Notes: a model not told the origin generated them from the letters alone. 64,000 nucleotides of DNA from Gaiellasilicea sp037720595 (GCA_037720595.1 JBBJLW010000007.1:62001-126000); one strand, 5' to 3'; counted from the stretch's first letter, positions 41,952 to 50,826 are shown. Program-made: numbers and translations.

Positions 41952-43201
41952 CCGTACACCAGCCGTCCGTCCGCAACCGTCGTCACGACGCGACCGTGAA
42001 GTCGCTGCCCGAGGAGCCAGGAGTTGGCCGAGCGCGAGCGGAAACCCTCCTCGCTCACCGTCCATTCGGCCTCGAGGTCGAGCAGGACGAGATTGGCGCG
42101 GGCGCCAATCTCGAGCTTCGGCTCCGGTAGGCCGAAGACGCGCGCCGGTCCCGCCGACATCCGCTCGAGCAGGATCTCGAGCGGGACGAGTCCCGGCTCG
42201 ACGAGGTGCGTGTGGAGGGCGGCGAAGGCCGTTTCGAGCCCGGTGACGCCGAAAGGCGCCGCCTCGAAGGGGACATCCTTCTCCTCCCGTGAGTGGGGCG
42301 CGTGGTCGGTGGCCACGCAGGAGATCGTGCCGGTCCGGAGCGCCTCCACGAGCGCCTCACGGTCGGCCGGGGTACCGAGCGGCGGGTTCATCTTCGTGTT
42401 CGGGTCGAGCGAGCGGACGGCCTCGTCGGTCAGCACGAGGTGATGCGGCGTCACCTCGGCCGTCGCGGCGACACCCGCAGCCTGCGCGCGCTCGAGTGCG
42501 TCGACCGACTCGCGCGCCGAGACATGCATCAGGTGGAGCGGCTGCCCTTCGTGGCCGGCGAGCGCAAGGTCGCGCTCGACCATCACGCTCTCGGCGATCG
42601 AGGGCCAGCCGCCGATCCCGAGCTCGGCCGAGAGCGTGCCGTCGTGCATGTGGCCGGCCCTCGAGAGCGTCGGCTCCTCGCAGTGGAGCGCGAGCGGCTG
42701 GCCGGTGATCTCGGCGTACTGGAGCGCGCGCCGGAGGAGGCCTGCCGAGACGACCGGCCGGCCGTCGTCGGTGAAGGCCGCCGCACCGGCGTCGCCGAGC
42801 TCCCCCATCTCGGTCAGCTCCTCGCCCGCGAGGCCTTTCGAGATCGACGCCATAAAGCCGACCGGGATCACCGCCTCTCGGCGCGCGGTTTCTTGGAGCG
42901 AGCGGAGTACGGTGGCCGAATCGACGACCGGATCGGTGTTCGGCATCGCGAGGATCGCGCAGTAGCCGCCCGCGGCCGCGGCCGCGGTTCCACTGGCGAT
43001 CGTCTCCTCGTCCTCGCGACCCGGGGTGCGGAGGTGGACGTGGGGATCGACGAACGCCGGCGCCAGCACCGCGCGGCTCGAACCACCCGGCTCGATCCGC
43101 GTGATCACCCCGTCCTCGACCGTGACTGAGACACAGCGTTCTCCCACGGGGCGACCTTCCAGTGTCAGCGAGTCTGCGTAGCCGTTCTTCGCTACGAGCA
43201 T
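41948..43201 (-). CDS. pyrC: Dihydroorotase
   Basis: A 417-residue type I dihydroorotase. Zinc ligands lie in FVDPHVHLRTPG; further motifs are AMPNTDPVVD, HLMHVSARESVDAL, and CVATDHAPHSREEK with the catalytic Asp. It shares one base with the pyrB stop, in the pyrR-pyrB-pyrC-carA-carB order. Confidence 0.96.
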   Translation of the reverse strand: MLVAKNGYADSLTLEGRPVGERCVSVTVEDGVITRIEPGGSSRAVLAPAFVDPHVHLRTPGREDEETIASGTAAAAAGGYCAILAMPNTDPVVDSATVLRSLQETARREAVIPVGFMASISKGLAGEELTEMGELGDAGAAAFTDDGRPVVSAGLLRRALQYAEITGQPLALHCEEPTLSRAGHMHDGTLSAELGIGGWPSIAESVMVERDLALAGHEGQPLHLMHVSARESVDALERAQAAGVAATAEVTPHHLVLTDEAVRSLDPNTKMNPPLGTPADREALVEALRTGTISCVATDHAPHSREEKDVPFEAAPFGVTGLETAFAALHTHLVEPGLVPLEILLERMSAGPARVFGLPEPKLEIGARANLVLLDLEAEWTVSEEGFRSRSANSWLLGQRLHGRVVTTVADGRLVYG

Positions 43202-44127
43202 CAGGCGACGCTCGCGATCTCGCCGGCCGGAACGCCCTGAGCGAGCAGATCGTGCAGCACGGCCATCCGGACGACGAGCCCGGAGCGCACCTGCTCGCCG
43301 ACGAGCGAGTCGGCCGAGTCGGCGACTCGCCCGTCGAGCTCGACGCCGCGGTTCATCGGGCCGGGGTGCATCACCTTCTGGCCCTGCCGCAGCCGCCCGG
43401 GCGTGATCCCCCAGCGCGCGGTGTACTCGCGCAGGCTCGGCACGTAGTTGGCCCCGGCGAGCATCCGCTCCCGCTGCATTCGCAGGACGTAGACCACGTC
43501 GGCGGACTCGATCGCCGAGATCTCGGTCGCGCGGTCGCAGCCGAGCAGCTCGAATGCGCGCGGAACGAGCGTGGGCGGCCCCACGAGGGTGACGCGGGCG
43601 CCCACGAGCCCGAGCACCTGGACGAGCGAGCGCGCGACACGCGAATGGAGGACGTCGCCGACGATTGCAACGTGCAACCCGTCAAGTCGCCCGAAAGCCG
43701 TCTGCATCGTGTAGAGGTCGAGTAGCGCCTGGGTCGGATGCTGGTGCGCGCCGTCGCCCGCGTTGACGACAGTCGCGCTGCTGTGAGAGGCCACCAGCCG
43801 CGGTGCGCCGACCTGCGGGTGCCGGACAACGATTGCCGCGGGCTCGTAGGCGGCGAGCGTCAGCACGGTGTCCTTCAGCGACTCGCCCTTGTCCACCGAG
43901 GAGCCGGCGGACCTGATCGAGATCGTGTCCGCCGACAGCCGCTTCGCAGCGAGCTCGAAGCTCGACGAGGTTCGGGTGGAGGACTCGTAGAAGAGCGTGA
44001 TCACGAGCCGGCCCGCGAGCGTCGACAGTTTCCCTTCGACACCGTCGAGCGCGCGCGCCGTCTCGAGGATCCGCTCGACGTCTCCCCGGTCGAGGTCGGC
44101 GATCGAGATCAGGTGCCGATCAATGAT
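43201..44127 (-). CDS. pyrB: Aspartate carbamoyltransferase catalytic subunit
   Basis: A protein of about 308 residues. The carbamoyl-phosphate site is FYESSTRTSSSFE, with GDGAHQHPTQALLDLYT and the aspartate-binding KVMHPGPMNRGVEL downstream. No ATG, GTG or TTG exists at the expected N-terminus. The frame there reads ATC ATT GAT CGG CAC (I-I-D-R-H) with AGGAGG 6 nt before the ATC, so an ATC (44127) or ATT (44124) start is proposed. The next canonical in-frame start, 44208, would lie 89 nt inside pyrR. Catalytic residues are intact. Confidence 0.93.
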   Translation of the reverse strand: MIDRHLISIADLDRGDVERILETARALDGVEGKLSTLAGRLVITLFYESSTRTSSSFELAAKRLSADTISIRSAGSSVDKGESLKDTVLTLAAYEPAAIVVRHPQVGAPRLVASHSSATVVNAGDGAHQHPTQALLDLYTMQTAFGRLDGLHVAIVGDVLHSRVARSLVQVLGLVGARVTLVGPPTLVPRAFELLGCDRATEISAIESADVVYVLRMQRERMLAGANYVPSLREYTARWGITPGRLRQGQKVMHPGPMNRGVELDGRVADSADSLVGEQVRSGLVVRMAVLHDLLAQGVPAGEIASVA

Positions 44128-44722
44128 GGCCGGCCTCCTCCGCGACGTCGACGAGCAGAATCCGGTCGACGCCGTCGGTCTCCTCGAGCTGTACCTGGAT
44201 CCGCTCACGGCGCGAGGTCGGCAGATTCTTGCCGACGTAGTCGGGCCGGATCGGCAGCTCCCGGTGGCCCCGGTCGACGAGCACCGCGAGCTGGACGCGC
44301 GCCGGCCGGTCGTGCGCGAAGAGGGTTTCGATCGCGGCTCTGATCGTCCGGCCGGTGTAGAGCACGTCGTCGACGAGGACGCACGTCGCGCCCGCGAGCG
44401 GGAAGTCGAGGTCGGTGGCGTGCACGACCGGCTGGTCGGCCCGGTCGCCTCTCCCGATGCGGTCGTCGCGATGGAAGGTGATGTCGACCGCGCCGAGCGC
44501 CACCTCGACGCCGGTCCGCTCCTCGATCAGCTCGGCGAGCCGTTCCGCGAGCGGAACGCCACGCGTGTGAATCCCGACGAGAGCGACCGCCTCGAGCTTG
44601 TCGTTGCGCTCGATCAACTCGTGCGCGATTCGCGAGAGCGTCCGCGCCAGCCCCTCCGCGTCGAGGAGTGTCTTGCCGTGCAGGATCTCGGCAGCCGAAC
44701 GGCCCGGGACGTGCGTGCTCAT
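44120..44722 (-). CDS. pyrR: Bifunctional pyr operon regulator/uracil phosphoribosyltransferase
   Basis: A 200-residue PRPP-binding protein. The PRPP motif is CVLVDDVLYTGRTIRAAI; GIHTRGVPLAERL and VALGAVDITFHRDD are also typical. PyrR senses UMP/UTP and binds RNA in the operon leader to lower expression. A binding-site-like hairpin stands just before its own ribosome-binding site. It heads the operon that runs through to pyrD. Confidence 0.95.
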   Translation of the reverse strand: MSTHVPGRSAAEILHGKTLLDAEGLARTLSRIAHELIERNDKLEAVALVGIHTRGVPLAERLAELIEERTGVEVALGAVDITFHRDDRIGRGDRADQPVVHATDLDFPLAGATCVLVDDVLYTGRTIRAAIETLFAHDRPARVQLAVLVDRGHRELPIRPDYVGKNLPTSRRERIQVQLEETDGVDRILLVDVAEEAGHH

Positions 44723-44726
44723 CTCG

Positions 44727-44751
44727 CTCCTTCCCGGCCTCGCAGGACCGG
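44727..44751 (-). promoter_or_regulatory. PyrR-binding hairpin touching the pyrR Shine-Dalgarno
   Basis: The minus strand reads GGUCCUGCGAGGCC flanked by CCGG/CCGG pairing. This fits the PyrR consensus ARUCCNGNGAGGYU at 12 of 14 positions; the two differences are the outer A-U pair replaced by G-C. The hairpin (44751-44734) meets GGAAGGAG (44734-44727), the pyrR ribosome-binding site. No terminator is seen, so translational repression, as described in mycobacteria, is the likely mode. Confidence 0.75.
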
Positions 44752-44837
44752 TTTAAAGGGTCGACCGCAGCATAACCCGAGAGCCGGACGCGCGTGCGAG
44801 CGGCGCGCACGCGCCCGGTTTGCGATCATCGCGGGGC

Positions 44838-46820
44838 ATGACCTGGCTCAAGCGCGTTCCCGCGTGGGCCCTCCTCGCCGGCCTGGTCGCCGTTTCGACC
44901 GGATTGCGGTCACTCGCGGCCGAGGGGGTCGGATCGCCGTGGATCGCCCCCGACGAGATCATCTACGCGTTGCTCGGCCGCTCGCTCTGGGAGAGCGGCG
45001 AGCTCTCGATCCTCGACGGCGACACCGGTTTCTACAGCCTGCTCTACCCAGCGCTCGTCGGCCTGCCGCTGAGCGTCGGCGATGCCGAGACCGGCCATCG
45101 CATCCTCCACGTCCTGCAGGCGTTCGTGGTTTCGTGCACCGCGATCCCCGTCTACCTCTGGGGCCGGAGGCTCGTCAGAACTCCGTACGCGCTCGTGGCG
45201 GCCACGCTGACGCTCGCCTTGCCGACGCTCGGCTACTCGGCGCTCGTGATGAGCGAGGCGCTCTTTCTACCCGTGGCGACGCTCGCGCTCTGGACGCTCG
45301 CGCGGGCGCTCGAGCGGCCCACTGCCGGGTGGCAGGCACTGCTCGCAGTGGCCGTGACGGCCGCGGTCGCGACGCGGTTGCAGGCGGTCGTCCTCGTCCC
45401 CGTCGTTGTCACCGCGGTGCTCGTCAAGGCCGCGCTCGACCGTGATCGCCTCGTGCTGCGGCGATTCGCCCCCGCGCTCGGGGCGATCCTCGTCGCGTCG
45501 ATCGTGCTGGCCGGGCTCGCCGGCTCGGGCTTGCTTGGGGCGTACTCGGCAGCGGGCGAGGGCTCGTACGACCTCGGCGCTGCCGCCCGCTTCGTCGGCT
45601 ACCACGCGGCCGGGGTGATCCTGATCTCCGGGATCGTGCCGGGCCTCGCGCTGCTGCTCCTCTGGGTCACGACCGTCCGCTCGCGGGAGGCCCCGCGCGC
45701 GCTGCGGGCATTCCTCGCCGTCACGATCGCGTACATCCCGTGGCTCGTGCTCGAGGTCGGCGTCTTCGCCTCGCGCGAGATCGGCCACCTGGCGGGCCGG
45801 GATCTCGCGACGGCGGCTCCGCTGACGCTTCTGGCCTTTGCCGTATGGCTCGAGAGGGGTGCTCCGAGGCCGCAGCCCCTAACCTCGGTCGTGGCGCTCG
45901 TCGCGGCCGCCGGGCTGCTGGTGCTGCCAATCAGGCGGCTCGCGGAAGTCGACACGATCCACGACACCCTCGAGCTGATCCCGCTCGCTCAGCTCACCCC
46001 CGACGGCCGCGTGCTTGCATTCGCGCTCGCCGTGGCGGCAGCGACGGCGCTCTTCGTGTTGCTGCCGCGACGTGCGGTGGCACTGCTCGTCGCGCCCGTC
46101 TTCGTCGCCCTCGCCGCCACCTCGGTGATCGCGGCCCGCGAGGCGGACCGCCAGTCCGGCCAGCGCGAGACCGCTCTCCTGGGCGGGACGCCGACCTGGG
46201 TGGACGACGCCGGACTCGACGGGGTTGCGTTTCTCTACGCGGGCGAGCCACGCTGGACGGTCGTCTGGCAGCACCTTTACTGGAACCGCTCGATCGACGA
46301 GATCTGGACGCTCGGAGGCAGCGAGGTACCGGGGCCGCTGCCGCAGCGGTCGGTCTACCCTCGCTCGGACGGGACGTTCACGTTTGCCTCGGGTTCGGTC
46401 GACGCGTCCGCCGTGGTCGCTCCGACGAACGTCACGCTCGTCGGCGAGCGCGTCGCGGAGATCCGGCATCAGGCCCTCGTCGCGGCCGGCCATGTCCTCT
46501 GGCGGCCGGAGCCGCCCGTTCGGGCGGCGAGCATCACGACCGGGATCCTGGCCAACGGAGATATCTACAAGCCGGCCACGGTGACGGTGTTCGACTGTGC
46601 GAAGGGGCGACTCGAGGCGACGCTGCTTGGGAAGGCCGGCAACCCGGTCTCGCTCCGCTTGGATGGGATCACGCGTCGCGTCGTCGAGGTGCCCGGCGGC
46701 ACGGTCTGGCGGGGCGGCCTCGAGACCGAGCCCTATGCGAGCGAGGACGGGATCTGCGAGTTCGGGATCGTCAGCGAAGGGCTGCTCGGATCGACGCGGC
46801 TCGAGTTCGTCCGCCGCTAG
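44838..46820 (+). CDS. GT-C-like multi-pass membrane glycosyltransferase-type protein
   Basis: A 660-residue protein with about 12 membrane helices in the first 430 residues and a C-terminal extracytoplasmic domain of about 220 residues. Early loop APDEIIYALLGRSLWESGEL, with an acidic pair after the first helix, is the typical position of the catalytic Asp/Glu of GT-C enzymes that use polyprenyl-phosphate sugars. No specific family is recognised. It is divergent from pyrR and its stop codon overlaps that of rnz by a shared CTAG. Confidence 0.75.
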   Translation: MTWLKRVPAWALLAGLVAVSTGLRSLAAEGVGSPWIAPDEIIYALLGRSLWESGELSILDGDTGFYSLLYPALVGLPLSVGDAETGHRILHVLQAFVVSCTAIPVYLWGRRLVRTPYALVAATLTLALPTLGYSALVMSEALFLPVATLALWTLARALERPTAGWQALLAVAVTAAVATRLQAVVLVPVVVTAVLVKAALDRDRLVLRRFAPALGAILVASIVLAGLAGSGLLGAYSAAGEGSYDLGAAARFVGYHAAGVILISGIVPGLALLLLWVTTVRSREAPRALRAFLAVTIAYIPWLVLEVGVFASREIGHLAGRDLATAAPLTLLAFAVWLERGAPRPQPLTSVVALVAAAGLLVLPIRRLAEVDTIHDTLELIPLAQLTPDGRVLAFALAVAAATALFVLLPRRAVALLVAPVFVALAATSVIAAREADRQSGQRETALLGGTPTWVDDAGLDGVAFLYAGEPRWTVVWQHLYWNRSIDEIWTLGGSEVPGPLPQRSVYPRSDGTFTFASGSVDASAVVAPTNVTLVGERVAEIRHQALVAAGHVLWRPEPPVRAASITTGILANGDIYKPATVTVFDCAKGRLEATLLGKAGNPVSLRLDGITRRVVEVPGGTVWRGGLETEPYASEDGICEFGIVSEGLLGSTRLEFVRR

Positions 46821-47791
46821 TCCGGAGTGATCGCGGGTCGCGGCAGGCGGGCGCCGCTCTTGACGAGCTCCGGCACGCCCCGCTCGGGGAAGGGAATCTC
46901 GATCACGTCGAAATCGCGAGGCACGACGGTGTGGGGAAAGATCGCGCGGGCCTCACGCTCGACGTCGCCGGCCGAGTAGCGGCTCGAGAGATGCGTCAGC
47001 GCGAGCAGCTTGACCCCTGCTTCGAGGGCGATCCGCGCGGCCTCGGCCGCCGTCGAGTGGTCGGTCTCGCGGGCACGCGCGGCCTCGTCCTCGCAGAAGG
47101 TCGCCTCGTGGACGAGCACGTCGGCGCCCACGGCTGCGACGACGACGCTGTCGGTCGGAGCGGTGTCGCCGCTCAGTACAACCATGCGCCCGGGCCGAGC
47201 GGGCCCGAGCACGTGTTCGGGCATGACAACCGTGCCGTCGGCGAGCGTGACTGCCTCTCCGCGCTGCAACGCGCCCCTCTCGGGTCCCGGGGGAACGCCG
47301 AGGGCGTCCGCGGTCGCTACTTCGAAGCGGCCCGGCCGCTCGGGCTCGACGAGGGCATAGCCGAGCGCCGAGTGGCCGTGACGCGCGGCGAATGCGTGCA
47401 GCCGGTAGCCGTCGCGGTCGAGCACGTCCCCGGGCTCCAGCTCGACGAGGTCATACGGGTACGTCAGGCGGCCGAAGATCCGCCGCAGCGACCCCATCAG
47501 CTCGCCGAGGCCGCGCGGCCCATAGATCGTGAGCGGCAGCTCGCGCCCACGCAGCGCGAACGTTTTCAGCATCCCGGGCAGGCCGAGAAAGTGGTCGGCG
47601 TGGAAGTGCGTCAGGAAGACCTCGCGCAGCTCGACGAGGCCGACGTCCGAACGGAGGAGCTGACGCTGCGTCCCCTCGGCGCAGTCGAACAGGAGCCGCT
47701 CTCCACCGCGCCGGACGAGCGTCGCCGTCGGCGCGCGCTGGGCGGTGGGCATCGAGCCGGACGTCCCGACGAAGACGACGTCGAGGTCCAT
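46817..47791 (-). CDS. rnz: Ribonuclease Z
   Basis: A 324-residue tRNA 3' endonuclease. It has the metallo-beta-lactamase motif THFHADHFLGLPGML, the GTSGSMPT N-terminus, LSGDTAPTDSVV, and the late HEATF and THLSSRYS blocks. Neither tRNA gene in this window encodes CCA, consistent with a need for RNase Z and CCA addition. TAGACT lies 7 nt before the ATG. Confidence 0.95.
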   Translation of the reverse strand: MDLDVVFVGTSGSMPTAQRAPTATLVRRGGERLLFDCAEGTQRQLLRSDVGLVELREVFLTHFHADHFLGLPGMLKTFALRGRELPLTIYGPRGLGELMGSLRRIFGRLTYPYDLVELEPGDVLDRDGYRLHAFAARHGHSALGYALVEPERPGRFEVATADALGVPPGPERGALQRGEAVTLADGTVVMPEHVLGPARPGRMVVLSGDTAPTDSVVVAAVGADVLVHEATFCEDEAARARETDHSTAAEAARIALEAGVKLLALTHLSSRYSAGDVEREARAIFPHTVVPRDFDVIEIPFPERGVPELVKSGARLPRPAITPD

Positions 47792-47798
47792 GCTGCGA

Positions 47799-47804
47799 AG
47801 TCTA
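47799..47804 (-). promoter_or_regulatory. Putative -10 box of rnz
   Basis: TAGACT on the minus strand ends 7 nt before the rnz ATG, giving a leaderless start. Confidence 0.45.
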
Positions 47805-47812
47805 GGGCGGGT

Positions 47813-48052
47813 CTAGCCCGGCAGGATCAAGACCTGTCCGGGAACGATGATCGTCCCTGCGAGGCGGTTCCGCTTGCGCAGCTCGTAGACGCCCTCCCGC
47901 GGATCGTCGTAGCGACTCGCCGCGATCGACCAGAGCGTGTCTGCGGGCTGGACGAGGTAGCGCTGTTCGGGCCCGGACGCGTCCGATGAGCGCGCGAATG
48001 ACGCCCAGAGAGCGAGCGAGAGAGCGGCAACCACGAGGAGGCGAGCGAACAT
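47813..48052 (-). CDS. SOS-regulated small LysM membrane/secreted protein (YneA-like)
   Basis: A 79-residue protein with an N-terminal hydrophobic signal/anchor (FARLLVVAALSLALWASFA) and one C-terminal LysM domain (YLVQPADTLWSIAASRYDD to VPGQVLILPG), which binds peptidoglycan. Two perfect LexA boxes cover its promoter and start codon. Small LysM proteins with this layout and control (YneA in Bacillus and SOS-induced LysM proteins in actinobacteria) block division during DNA damage, so that role is proposed. The ATG at 48052 is 9 nt after a -10 box, so the transcript is essentially leaderless; an upstream GTG at 48076 lies before the expected transcription start and is unlikely. lexA itself is not in the window. 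Confidence 0.85.
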   Translation of the reverse strand: MFARLLVVAALSLALWASFARSSDASGPEQRYLVQPADTLWSIAASRYDDPREGVYELRKRNRLAGTIIVPGQVLILPG

Positions 48053-48059
48053 GTGTTCG
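48046..48059 (-). promoter_or_regulatory. LexA box overlapping the LysM gene start
   Basis: CGAACATGTGTTCG matches the actinobacterial/Gram-positive SOS box CGAAC-N4-GTTCG exactly. It covers the predicted transcription start and the ATG at 48052. Confidence 0.88.
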
Positions 48060-48061
48060 GC

Positions 48062-48090
48062 ATCATGCACGAACACATGTTCGTTGTCAA
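48062..48090 (-). promoter_or_regulatory. Promoter with second LexA box
   Basis: On the minus strand TTGACA (48090-48085), a 17-nt spacer and CATGAT (48067-48062) form a sigma-70-type promoter. The spacer contains CGAACATGTGTTCG (48083-48070), a second perfect LexA box, centred 24 bp from the first. Bound LexA would block both polymerase binding and start. Confidence 0.85.
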
Positions 48091-48098
48091 CTCAGGGT

Positions 48099-49697
48099 TC
48101 AGCGACGAAAGAGCGCCAAGCGATACTGCGGCTTGATGCTCATCTTGAGCACGAGCTTCCGACACTGGAAGCCGTCGGCCTGGTACTCGGCGGCACGGGC
48201 AAGCTGGCAGCTCTGGCCGGGTCGGAAGCCCGGGCTCACTCTGAAGGGACGGCTCTTGAAGACTGACACCCTGCTCGGATTCAGCTTCGAGGCGAGCGTG
48301 ACCGCGAGCACATAGCTCTTCTTGGCGGCGACAGTGCCCTTGACCGTCAGCTCCGACCGGCGCCTTGCCTCGACGATGGCCACGGCGCCGAGGAGGCTTC
48401 CGATCCGCTCGGCCGGTGTGGTCGCGGGAACGATTGCCGCCGTCACGGTCACGTCCTCGGTCGCGGTTGCGGTGAACGTGAGGCTCCGCGCGCCCGCTCG
48501 GAGGCCGGTGGCGCGTGCGAAGCTGACGGTGCCACCGGCCGGCGTCCGCAGCGGACTCCAACTGCGCATGACGCTCTGGCACTCGCCCCCGGTTTCGGCG
48601 ATCGCAGCGGCGACCGCTGCGTTCGAGGCCCGCTCGCTGCCGTCGTTCCGACGCAGAGCGGACTGCCAGCCGAGCCGGGTGCGCTCGTCGTAGTAGCCGA
48701 AGAAGTTGAGCTGGGCGACGTCGGGATCGCAGACGACGTAGCGCACGAGGTTGGCGTAGATCGCGGCCTGGTTCGCCTCGCTCGTGACCTTGACGTTCTC
48801 GGCGTCCGTGTATCCCGGCTGAAACGACGTGTCGACCTGCCAGCCGACCTCGTCGAGGTAGAGCTTCAGCCCCTCCACCGTCGTCGGCTGCGGCGTCCCC
48901 TGGAACGCATCCCAGAGCGCCTGCTTGATCCGCGCCAGTTCCTGCACGCTCGCGTTCGGCCAGCCGTAGGTGAACGTGAGCGGAACCGTGAAGTCGCTCG
49001 GGTTCGGATAGGGGTGGAAGCTGAAGCCGTCCATAATCGGGGTCGGTCGAAGGCTGGCGCGATACCAGTCGCCGAGCGCCGCGAGGAAGTGGACGGGCGA
49101 GGACTTCCCGGCAAGGCCCGGAGCCCGTTCGCCGCGGGGTGAGCTCCCGACTCCGAGCACGGTGATCTCGGGCGAGACGGCCTTCAAGGCGTCGTAGCCC
49201 GCCGCCAGGAATCGCCCGAATTGGGCGGCGGCGAGCACGCGGCCGCGCCCGTTGCCCTGCGGACGCCAGAACGTGTTCAGGTTCGGCTCGTTTCCGACGA
49301 TGTAGGTCGTCACCTGCGGATAGGCGCGCGCCAGCGCGTCGAGCCAGGTCGCGAAGGCCGCGTGGCTGACGCCGCCCACCTCGAGCTCGCTCGGGGGGTA
49401 CGGGTAGACCGCGAAGACGACCTCGATCCCGGCCGCGATCGCGGCCGGAACGGCAACGTCCAGCGCTTCCCGGTCCGGGATCGTGGTGGGGTCGGTGGGC
49501 TTCCAGCGCACCGTCATCACGTTCTGCTTCAGTCCGGTTGCGGCCATCTGGGGGAAGAACACGGCGCCGCCGTCGAGCGAGTACTTGCCCGTGTCGTCGT
49601 TCGCGCCGAACTGGACCTCCGCCGCAGCCGTCGCAGCAAAGATCGAGGCGCAAACGCACACAACCGCTGCAATAACCTTCTTCACCCGCCTCGCCAC
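48099..49697 (-). CDS. Secreted glycoside-hydrolase-like protein
   Basis: About 532 residues. A signal peptide (VKKVIAAVVCVCASIFAATAAAE) is followed by a TIM-barrel-like domain of the GH-A type: TYIVGNEPNLNTFWRPQ has the Asn-Glu pair expected for the acid/base residue and LYLDEVGWQV the likely nucleophile Glu. After residue 380 come beta-rich domains, with RSWSPLRTPAGGTVSFARA at the junction. Substrate is unknown. The frame opens at TTG 49724; GTG 49697 or 49685, nearer the signal peptide with a GGAG or AGG upstream, looks better. The 49725-49787 gap shows nothing notable. Confidence 0.75.
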   Translation of the reverse strand: MARRVKKVIAAVVCVCASIFAATAAAEVQFGANDDTGKYSLDGGAVFFPQMAATGLKQNVMTVRWKPTDPTTIPDREALDVAVPAAIAAGIEVVFAVYPYPPSELEVGGVSHAAFATWLDALARAYPQVTTYIVGNEPNLNTFWRPQGNGRGRVLAAAQFGRFLAAGYDALKAVSPEITVLGVGSSPRGERAPGLAGKSSPVHFLAALGDWYRASLRPTPIMDGFSFHPYPNPSDFTVPLTFTYGWPNASVQELARIKQALWDAFQGTPQPTTVEGLKLYLDEVGWQVDTSFQPGYTDAENVKVTSEANQAAIYANLVRYVVCDPDVAQLNFFGYYDERTRLGWQSALRRNDGSERASNAAVAAAIAETGGECQSVMRSWSPLRTPAGGTVSFARATGLRAGARSLTFTATATEDVTVTAAIVPATTPAERIGSLLGAVAIVEARRRSELTVKGTVAAKKSYVLAVTLASKLNPSRVSVFKSRPFRVSPGFRPGQSCQLARAAEYQADGFQCRKLVLKMSIKPQYRLALFRR

Positions 49698-49787
49698 CTT
49701 TCTCCGATAGATCGTCGTGCCCAATCCGCCCCTGGGCAGTTCGACGCGCGACGCGAAGGGCCTGCCGACGCGTCGCGGTCGAGAGTC

Positions 49788-50819
49788 CTAGCGGAGCGCG
49801 GCGAGCACCGCATCGAGGATGGTAGCGGGGCCGAATCGGATCGGGTCGTCCGCGGGCAGGCCGGTCTCCGTTTCGACGTCAGCGATCGTCGCGCGAGCCT
49901 CGGCGTCGCCGAGCAGCCGCGTGTTCAGCGCGATCGCGGCGACCTTCGCGCGGCGGGCGGGAAGCGAGATCCGCTCGTGTAGCTCCACGAGCTCGCGCAA
50001 CGGCGGGATCGGCTGACCGGGATAGCCCTCGATCTCGGTCTGCCCGGCCAGGTGGCAGAGAACGAAGACGTGCGGCGCGGTGCCGTGCACGAGCCCGAGC
50101 GTCACGCCTGAGTAGGCGGGATGGATCAGCGATCCCTGGCCCTCGACGAAGAGCAGCTCGCCTCCGCGCTCGTGTCCTTCCACGACCAGACGCTCGGCGG
50201 CGCCCGCGAGGAAGTCGGAGACCACGGCGTCGACGGCGATCCCCCAGCCCGCAATCGCGATTCCGGTCTGTCCGGTCGGCACGAATTGCGACGCGAGGCC
50301 GCGATCGCGCGCCGCCCGGTCGAGCTCGAGTGAGACGGTCATCTTCCCGATCGCACACTCCGAGCCGACGGTGAGCACAATCTGCGCGGGTAGCTCGAGG
50401 TTGGCGCCGCTCGGGACGTCGAGGCCGGCGGGAGGCCTGCGCAAGTCGCGGAGCTCGACGCCGTGGCGTGCGGCCAGCGCCGCCAGCTCCTCGTCGTCGG
50501 CGAGGAACTCGTGGAGGCCGTTCTCGAGATGCAGCCCGCTCGAGATCGCGTCGCGCAGGAGATCGCGCCAGGCCACCGGAAAGCGCCCGCCCTGGGTGGC
50601 GACGCCCACGAGCGCGGTCGTCGGGTCCAAGGCCATGGCCTCGTCGACGGTGGCGACGATCGGGACGCCCGCCTGCGGCCCTGCCATCGTCTCCCCCGCG
50701 CGAGTCGAGTCGAGGATCGCGACGACGGGTCGCCTGCCGTAGGCGAGGACGCCGCGGCCGGTCTTACCGTAGTGCGGGTCGCCGGAGAAGCCCTCAGCAA
50801 GGATCAGCAGCCGTTCCAC
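49788..50819 (-). CDS. dgcN: DUF1611 protein, DgcN-like N-acetyltransferase
   Basis: A 343-residue DUF1611 protein with a P-loop-like element TVGSECAIGKMTVSLEL in the middle, an N-terminal Rossmann-type domain (GRRPVVAILDSTRAGETM) and the block FVEGQGSLIHPAYSGVT. One studied member, DgcN, acetylates D-glutamate using acetyl-CoA, working with the racemase DgcA. The next gene upstream encodes an enolase-superfamily epimerase, the same pairing, so a D-glutamate or related amino-acid route is the favoured guess. TAGGAT lies 7 nt before the GTG start. Confidence 0.78.
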   Translation of the reverse strand: MERLLILAEGFSGDPHYGKTGRGVLAYGRRPVVAILDSTRAGETMAGPQAGVPIVATVDEAMALDPTTALVGVATQGGRFPVAWRDLLRDAISSGLHLENGLHEFLADDEELAALAARHGVELRDLRRPPAGLDVPSGANLELPAQIVLTVGSECAIGKMTVSLELDRAARDRGLASQFVPTGQTGIAIAGWGIAVDAVVSDFLAGAAERLVVEGHERGGELLFVEGQGSLIHPAYSGVTLGLVHGTAPHVFVLCHLAGQTEIEGYPGQPIPPLRELVELHERISLPARRAKVAAIALNTRLLGDAEARATIADVETETGLPADDPIRFGPATILDAVLAALR

Positions 50820-50826
50820 AGCCGCG

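Noticed and set aside
44753..44837. Intrinsic terminator for pyr attenuation
   Set aside because: No hairpin with a T-run lies between the presumptive promoter and pyrR; the PyrR site fits translational control.
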